Source: JAGPUQ01 sp041594335 (lineage in GTDB: Bacteria > Pseudomonadota > Gammaproteobacteria > Pseudomonadales > Porticoccaceae). From it: DNA of 17,466 nucleotides. Location: the NCBI GenBank assembly GCA_041594335.1, contig JBFHML010000050.1, forward strand, positions 1 to 17,466. Reading direction: 5' to 3'. Below, piece by piece: positions 13,708 to 17,466 of this stretch. Made by a program: the position numbers and the translations under genes. Below the pieces are notes generated by a model. That model had not been told where the DNA came from. It ran no database searches and was given only the letters and a program-made list of their open reading frames with translations. Positions within the stretch are counted from its first letter, which is position 1. Every line of letters starts with the position of its first letter.

Positions 13708-15300
13708 ATGGCATCCGAATCCGAACTCGAACTCAATCTCATCCGCCGCATTGCCATGGGCGACATCCTCCGCCGCCGGGCACGTGATTGCGGCGGCCGC
13801 GAGGCGCTCGTCGAATTCGTTGCCGGTGAGCGCCGCGCGCTGAGCTTTGCGGAAGTCAACGCGCGGGTGAATCAGTGGGTGCGCGGTCTCCGTACCCGCG
13901 GCGTCCGTCAGGGAGACCGAATCGCCCTGCTCGGCGGCAATGCCAGCGAATTTCTGATCGCACTCTGGGGCTGTTTCAAGGGTGGCTTCGTCGCTGTGCC
14001 CGTCAACTTCCTGCAGAATCCGGACGATGTTGGTTACAACATTCGCCATTCGGGTGCGCGAGGCGTGTTCGCAGACGCCGGTCTACAACCGCTGGTGGAT
14101 GCGGTGACCGAGGGCGTCGAAGATCTGGTGCGGGGCACGCTCGCTGGGGACGGCAGCGATCATTTTCCGGCATTCGCGACGTTTCTCGACGGCCAGGATG
14201 CTGCCGAGGTGGACGATATCATCATCGGCGATGACGACCTAGCACAAATCATGTACACCAGTGGCACTACGGCCCGTCCCAAGGGCGTAATGCTGTCCCA
14301 TAAGAATCTGTTTTTGGCCACACTCAATGCGGTGATTAGTACTGGCGGTAATAAGGATTCTACGTCGCATGCGGCGGTTTTGCCCCTGTTTCACATCACC
14401 GCCCAGATGTTTTCGCTGACCGCGGCCCATATGGGCGGTAAGACGGTATTGCAGCAAGGCTTCCATGCCGAGGCCCTGCTCGGCTTGATCGAGTCGGAGC
14501 GGCTGGCGTTCGCCATTTTGTTGCCCTTGATGTGGCGTGCGCTGCTCGCCTCGCCCGCGCTGCCCCGCCACGACTACTCGAGCCTCAAACTGGGTATGTA
14601 TGGCATGGCGCCCATGGATGCGCCGACTCTGGCCAGGCTTCGGGAGGTTTTTGGGTGCACTTTCACTACGGGTTCGGGGCAGACGGAGGTCGCCGCCGTA
14701 GCCACGGTGATGGATCCAGTGTGGACCCAGGTCAAGGAGGGCAATATCTGGGGCGATGGCTCTATTCTCAGTGACCAAGCCGTGATGGACGATCAAGGCA
14801 ACTTGCTGCCACCCGGCGAGGTCGGTGAGGTGGTGTGGCGTAGTCCGCAGGCGATGCTGGGTTATTTCCGTAACGAGGAGGCGACTGCGCAAGCCCGAGC
14901 TCACGGGTGGCACCACTCCGGCGATATCGGTTGCCTCGACGAAGATAATCAATTCCGGTTTGTCGACCGCAAAAAAGATATCGTCAAATCCGGCGGCGAA
15001 AATGTGTCGTCGGTTAAGGTGGAAAGTACCATTCTCGCTTGCGAAGGCGTGGCCAATGTCGGTGTCATCGGGCTGCCCCATGACCGGTGGGGTGAGGCTG
15101 TCACCGCCGTGGTGGCCGCGAAGCCGGGGGTGGTGTTGGACTCCCAACGCCTCATCGACCACTGCCGGCAACATCTCGGGGGCTTTGAGGTGCCCAAAAA
15201 AGTGGTGGTGCTGGACGAGCTGCCCATGACGGCTACCGGCAAGGTCAAGAAACACCTGTTGCGTGACCGCTACCAACAGCTCTATGGCGGCGAGGGCTGA
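13708..15300 (+). CDS. AMP-forming acyl-CoA synthetase/ligase (ANL superfamily)
   Basis: Activates a carboxylic acid, probably a fatty or aromatic/steroid-type acid, to its CoA thioester through an acyl-adenylate; cytoplasmic. It has 530 residues. The nucleotide-loop motif YTSGTTARPKG is at 183-193. GMAPMD is at 299-304 and the adenylate-binding GSGQTE at 322-327. SGD with Asp406 and the hinge region FVDRKKDIVKSGGEN (418-432) follow, and the catalytic Lys512 lies in TATGKVKK. All motifs needed for activity are present. The length and motifs fit the fatty-acyl-CoA synthetase/FadD13-like group, but substrate cannot be assigned. It is the second gene of the sulfotransferase operon. A TGCCGG-TAG-CCGGCA hairpin follows six bases after the stop. 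Confidence 0.92.
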   Translation: MASESELELNLIRRIAMGDILRRRARDCGGREALVEFVAGERRALSFAEVNARVNQWVRGLRTRGVRQGDRIALLGGNASEFLIALWGCFKGGFVAVPVNFLQNPDDVGYNIRHSGARGVFADAGLQPLVDAVTEGVEDLVRGTLAGDGSDHFPAFATFLDGQDAAEVDDIIIGDDDLAQIMYTSGTTARPKGVMLSHKNLFLATLNAVISTGGNKDSTSHAAVLPLFHITAQMFSLTAAHMGGKTVLQQGFHAEALLGLIESERLAFAILLPLMWRALLASPALPRHDYSSLKLGMYGMAPMDAPTLARLREVFGCTFTTGSGQTEVAAVATVMDPVWTQVKEGNIWGDGSILSDQAVMDDQGNLLPPGEVGEVVWRSPQAMLGYFRNEEATAQARAHGWHHSGDIGCLDEDNQFRFVDRKKDIVKSGGENVSSVKVESTILACEGVANVGVIGLPHDRWGEAVTAVVAAKPGVVLDSQRLIDHCRQHLGGFEVPKKVVVLDELPMTATGKVKKHLLRDRYQQLYGGEG

Positions 15301-15305
15301 GCCCG

Positions 15306-15320
15306 TGCCGGTAGCCGGCA
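15306..15320 (+). terminator. Hairpin after the acyl-CoA synthetase gene, possible weak terminator
   Basis: TGCCGG (15306-15311) and CCGGCA (15315-15320) flank a TAG loop just after the stop at 15300. No T-run follows, so termination would be inefficient or Rho-dependent, and read-through into tyrS is possible. The remaining bases to the tyrS ATG hold no convincing promoter hexamers. Confidence 0.4.
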
Positions 15321-15414
15321 GCCAACAGGGCGGCGCTTGTATTGGCTGGTAGTTGGGGTAAGGTTGCCAGCTTTTCAGCATGCGGGGGTGGCGGTGCCGG
15401 ACGCTGGTCTTGGG

Positions 15415-16704
15415 ATGATCGATGCGTTGCGTGAACGGGAGCTGGTGGCGCAGATCACCGGTGGTGAGGATTTCGACGCGCATTTGGCCGACTCGCGCAC
15501 CCTATATTGCGGGTTCGATCCCACGGCGGACAGCCTGCATATTGGCAGCTTGGTGCCCCTGCTCGCCCTGCGTCGATTTCAGCTCAGAGGGCATCGCCCC
15601 ATCGCGCTGGTTGGCGGCGCCACGGGTCTGATTGGCGACCCCAGTCATAAGGCCGAAGAGCGCCAGCTGAATACCCAGGACGTGGTGGCTGGATGGGTCG
15701 AGCGGCTCAAGGCGCAGATTGGTCGATTTGTGGACTTTGACCCGGGTGCCGCCAGTGCCCTGTTGGTCAACAACCTCGATTGGTTCGGCGCCATGCCCAC
15801 GCTCGATTTCCTGCGAGACGTCGGCAAGCACTTTTCCGTCAATTCGATGATTCAAAAGGAGTCCGTGCGCCAGCGCATCGAGCGCGAAGAGACCGGGATT
15901 TCATTCACAGAATTTGCCTACGCGCTGCTCCAATCATTTGATTTTGCAGAGCTTTATCGCCGTTACGGGTGCACCGTCCAGGTCGGCGGGTCCGACCAGT
16001 GGGGCAATATCACGGGTGGTATTGACTTGGTTCGCAGGCTGCATCGCGCGCAGGTGTATGGCTTGACCCTGCCGCTAGTCACCAAGGCAGACGGCACCAA
16101 ATTTGGCAAGACGGAGTCCGGCACCGTGTGGCTGGATGCCAGGAAGACCTCTCCCTATCGGTTTTATCAGTTTTGGGTAAATACCGCAGATGCAGATGTC
16201 TACCGGTTCCTTCGGCTGTTCACGTTTCTGCCGGTCGCGGAGATCGTGGAGATTGAGCGGCAGGATGCGCAGCGCGCTGGTCGTAAAGGGGCCCAGGAGG
16301 TGCTGGCGCGGGAGGTGACGCAGCTGGTTCACGGTAGCGAAGCGGTGACGGCTGTGCAGCGCATCACCCGAGCTCTCTTCCAGGGAGGAGGGCTGCATTC
16401 GCTAAGCGCGGCTGATCTAGACCAGCTGAAGCTCGATGGCATTCCGCATCACCTCGTTCCTGTCGCGGCCCTAGAGGGGCGCACCCTAACCCAGCTCTTG
16501 GTCGAGCTGGGCCTGGCCGCGGCCGGCCGCCAAATCCGCGATGCGCTGGGACGCGGCGCCGTGCTCATCAACGCCCAGCCCCTGACCCCCGATGACAATA
16601 CCCGCGTCGCTGAACTGTTCGTCTCCGAGCGGGCGCTCGGGGGCCGTTTCTTTCTCATCCAGTTTGGCAAAAAGCATCACCACCTAGTGGAAATTGACCA
16701 ATAA
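15415..16704 (+). CDS. tyrS: Tyrosyl-tRNA synthetase
   Basis: Class I aminoacyl-tRNA synthetase that charges tRNA-Tyr with tyrosine; cytoplasmic and essential. The 429-residue protein aligns by eye along its whole length with E. coli TyrS (424 residues). The HIGH-type signature is HIGS at 42-45 within CGFDPTADSLHIGS. The GGSDQWGNIT tyrosine-site block follows, and the KMSKS-type loop is KFGKT at 229-233. A C-terminal S4-like RNA-binding domain starts near residue 360 (LTQLLVELGLAAAGRQIRDA). The ATG at 15415 gives the family N-terminus (MIDALRERELVAQ); the frame is open upstream to 15337 but those residues do not resemble the family. The ribosome site is weak. The rRNA promoter P1 begins 31 bases after the stop, with no terminator between. 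Confidence 0.96.
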   Translation: MIDALRERELVAQITGGEDFDAHLADSRTLYCGFDPTADSLHIGSLVPLLALRRFQLRGHRPIALVGGATGLIGDPSHKAEERQLNTQDVVAGWVERLKAQIGRFVDFDPGAASALLVNNLDWFGAMPTLDFLRDVGKHFSVNSMIQKESVRQRIEREETGISFTEFAYALLQSFDFAELYRRYGCTVQVGGSDQWGNITGGIDLVRRLHRAQVYGLTLPLVTKADGTKFGKTESGTVWLDARKTSPYRFYQFWVNTADADVYRFLRLFTFLPVAEIVEIERQDAQRAGRKGAQEVLAREVTQLVHGSEAVTAVQRITRALFQGGGLHSLSAADLDQLKLDGIPHHLVPVAALEGRTLTQLLVELGLAAAGRQIRDALGRGAVLINAQPLTPDDNTRVAELFVSERALGGRFFLIQFGKKHHHLVEIDQ

Positions 16705-16713
16705 GTGGGCCGT

Positions 16714-16763
16714 GAAATAAAACTGAAAAAAGTTGTTGACAGGGTTCCGGCACCGTATACAAT
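16714..16763 (+). promoter_or_regulatory. rRNA operon promoter P1 with UP-like element
   Basis: A perfect TTGACA (16736-16741) and TACAAT (16758-16763) are separated by 16 bases, the spacing usual for rrn P1. An A-rich UP-element-like tract occupies 16714-16735. The discriminator after the -10 is GCGCGCC, the GC-rich sequence linked to stringent (ppGpp/DksA) control. Transcription is predicted to start near 16770. Confidence 0.85.
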
Positions 16764-16833
16764 GCGCGCCTCGCTGACAGGGAATGACCCCGGCGGCGAC
16801 AACCAAAGAGAGCCAAAAGACGGCATTCAGAGG

Positions 16834-16861
16834 TTGACTTCAGGGCGGTTCGGTGTAAACT
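16834..16861 (+). promoter_or_regulatory. rRNA operon promoter P2
   Basis: TTGACT (16834-16839) and TAAACT (16856-16861) are separated by 16 bases and followed by a GC-rich discriminator (GCGCAGCCC). The box is 98 bases downstream of P1, similar to the tandem P1/P2 layout of enterobacterial rrn operons. Predicted start is near 16868, just before the boxB-like hairpin. Confidence 0.65.
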
Positions 16862-16869
16862 GCGCAGCC

Positions 16870-16884
16870 CGCTCCGAGAGAGCG
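16870..16884 (+). promoter_or_regulatory. boxB-like hairpin in the rRNA leader
   Basis: CGCTC-CGAGA-GAGCG is a perfect five-base stem with a five-base loop. It lies three bases before boxA, the order seen in rRNA antitermination leaders. Confidence 0.65.
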
Positions 16885-16887
16885 AAC

Positions 16888-16899
16888 GTTCTTTAACAA
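16888..16899 (+). promoter_or_regulatory. boxA antitermination site
   Basis: GTTCTTTAACAA closely matches the E. coli rrn boxA (TGCTCTTTAACAA), the NusB/NusE-binding RNA element that makes rRNA transcription resistant to Rho. The sequence continues into ATTGATCAGGCAAT, also like E. coli. Confidence 0.85.
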
Positions 16900-16914
16900 T
16901 TGATCAGGCAATGC

Positions 16915-16924
16915 GTGTGGGTGC
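16915..16924 (+). promoter_or_regulatory. boxC-like element of the rRNA leader
   Basis: GTGTGGGTGC lies about 15 bases after boxA at the place of the E. coli boxC (GTGTGGGCAC). Confidence 0.6.
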
Positions 16925-17089
16925 TTGCGAAGGTGGTTTCAGGCAGCTGAAATTATCAAATGCAAGTAACTCATCAATTCATGAAGTTTAGAGTTGGTAA
17001 GCCAAAGTATTTGAGCCGAGTTCTTGGGTGGTGCCGCTGGTAGCGAAACCATCCCCTCTTGTCGGGAAACTGGCAGAGGTAAAAGACTT
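16925..17089 (+). other. 16S rRNA precursor leader (processed 5' spacer)
   Basis: The stretch from boxC to the mature 16S 5' end contains no open frame with a ribosome site. It is transcribed leader that should pair with sequence after the 16S 3' end to form the RNase III stem; the partner strand lies outside the window, so the stem cannot be drawn. Confidence 0.6.

Positions 17090-17466
<377 letters not shown>

Noticed and set aside
15337..15414. Upstream TTG extension of tyrS
   Set aside because: The extra 26 residues do not match TyrS N-termini; ATG 15415 does.
14239..15483. Long open frame (414 codons) on the minus strand opposite the acyl-CoA synthetase
   Set aside because: Antisense to a gene with full ANL motifs. 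Its translation is His/Gln/Arg-rich with no recognisable domain, as expected from GC-rich antisense frames.
16705..16896. 63-codon plus-strand frame after tyrS
   Set aside because: Overlaps rRNA promoters P1 and P2 and the antitermination leader; no ribosome site.

Overview
The window looks like chromosomal DNA of a GC-rich gammaproteobacterium. Three things point there. A 16S rRNA gene begins at about 17090 with gamma-type sequence. tyrS sits directly upstream of that rRNA operon, as in several gammaproteobacteria. A FinR-like LysR regulator is divergent from an FprA-type ferredoxin/flavodoxin-NADP+ reductase, an arrangement known from Pseudomonas and Azotobacter relatives. I cannot name the genus from the 377 bases of 16S present. 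No phage, transposon, integron or CRISPR signature is visible, and the gene density and content are those of an ordinary chromosome.

Layout. (1) 1-2777 is a cell-envelope block: the 5' part of uppP (undecaprenyl-diphosphatase) and a YkuD_2-type L,D-transpeptidase on the minus strand, divergent from a YcbB/LdtD-type L,D-transpeptidase on the plus strand. (2) 2841-4253 is a beta-CASP metallo-beta-lactamase-fold protein, convergent with a Na+/phosphate cotransporter-family protein (4304-5890, minus). (3) 6044-7303 is a YcaD-like MFS transporter, convergent with a minus-strand run of GNAT acetyltransferase, RLAN/RimK ATP-grasp ligase and FinR-like LysR regulator (7313-10225). (4) 10349-11122 is fpr, divergent from the LysR gene across a 123-bp region rich in repeats. 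(5) 11170-12441 is a RhlE-type DEAD-box helicase (minus). (6) 12735-15300 is a two-gene operon, a PAPS-dependent sulfotransferase plus an acyl-CoA synthetase, with a good candidate sigma70 promoter. (7) 15415-16704 is tyrS, followed by the rRNA control region with tandem promoters P1 and P2, a boxB-like hairpin, boxA and boxC, then the start of 16S rRNA running off the window.

How the parts work together. Section 1 gathers murein functions: lipid carrier recycling and 3-3 crosslinking. The FinR-like regulator very likely controls fpr in response to redox or oxidative stress. The RimK-like ligase and the GNAT are translationally coupled by a GTGA overlap, so they should act on one peptide or amino-acid substrate; the GNAT appears to lack the C39 peptidase domain that I recall being fused to it in related genomes. 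The sulfotransferase/acyl-CoA synthetase pair is the most open-ended function here and could be a small lipid- or acid-modifying module. I see no convincing wholly new system. The items most worth a second look are this operon, the RLAN-RimK/GNAT pair, the finR-fpr intergenic repeats and the paired divergent L,D-transpeptidases.
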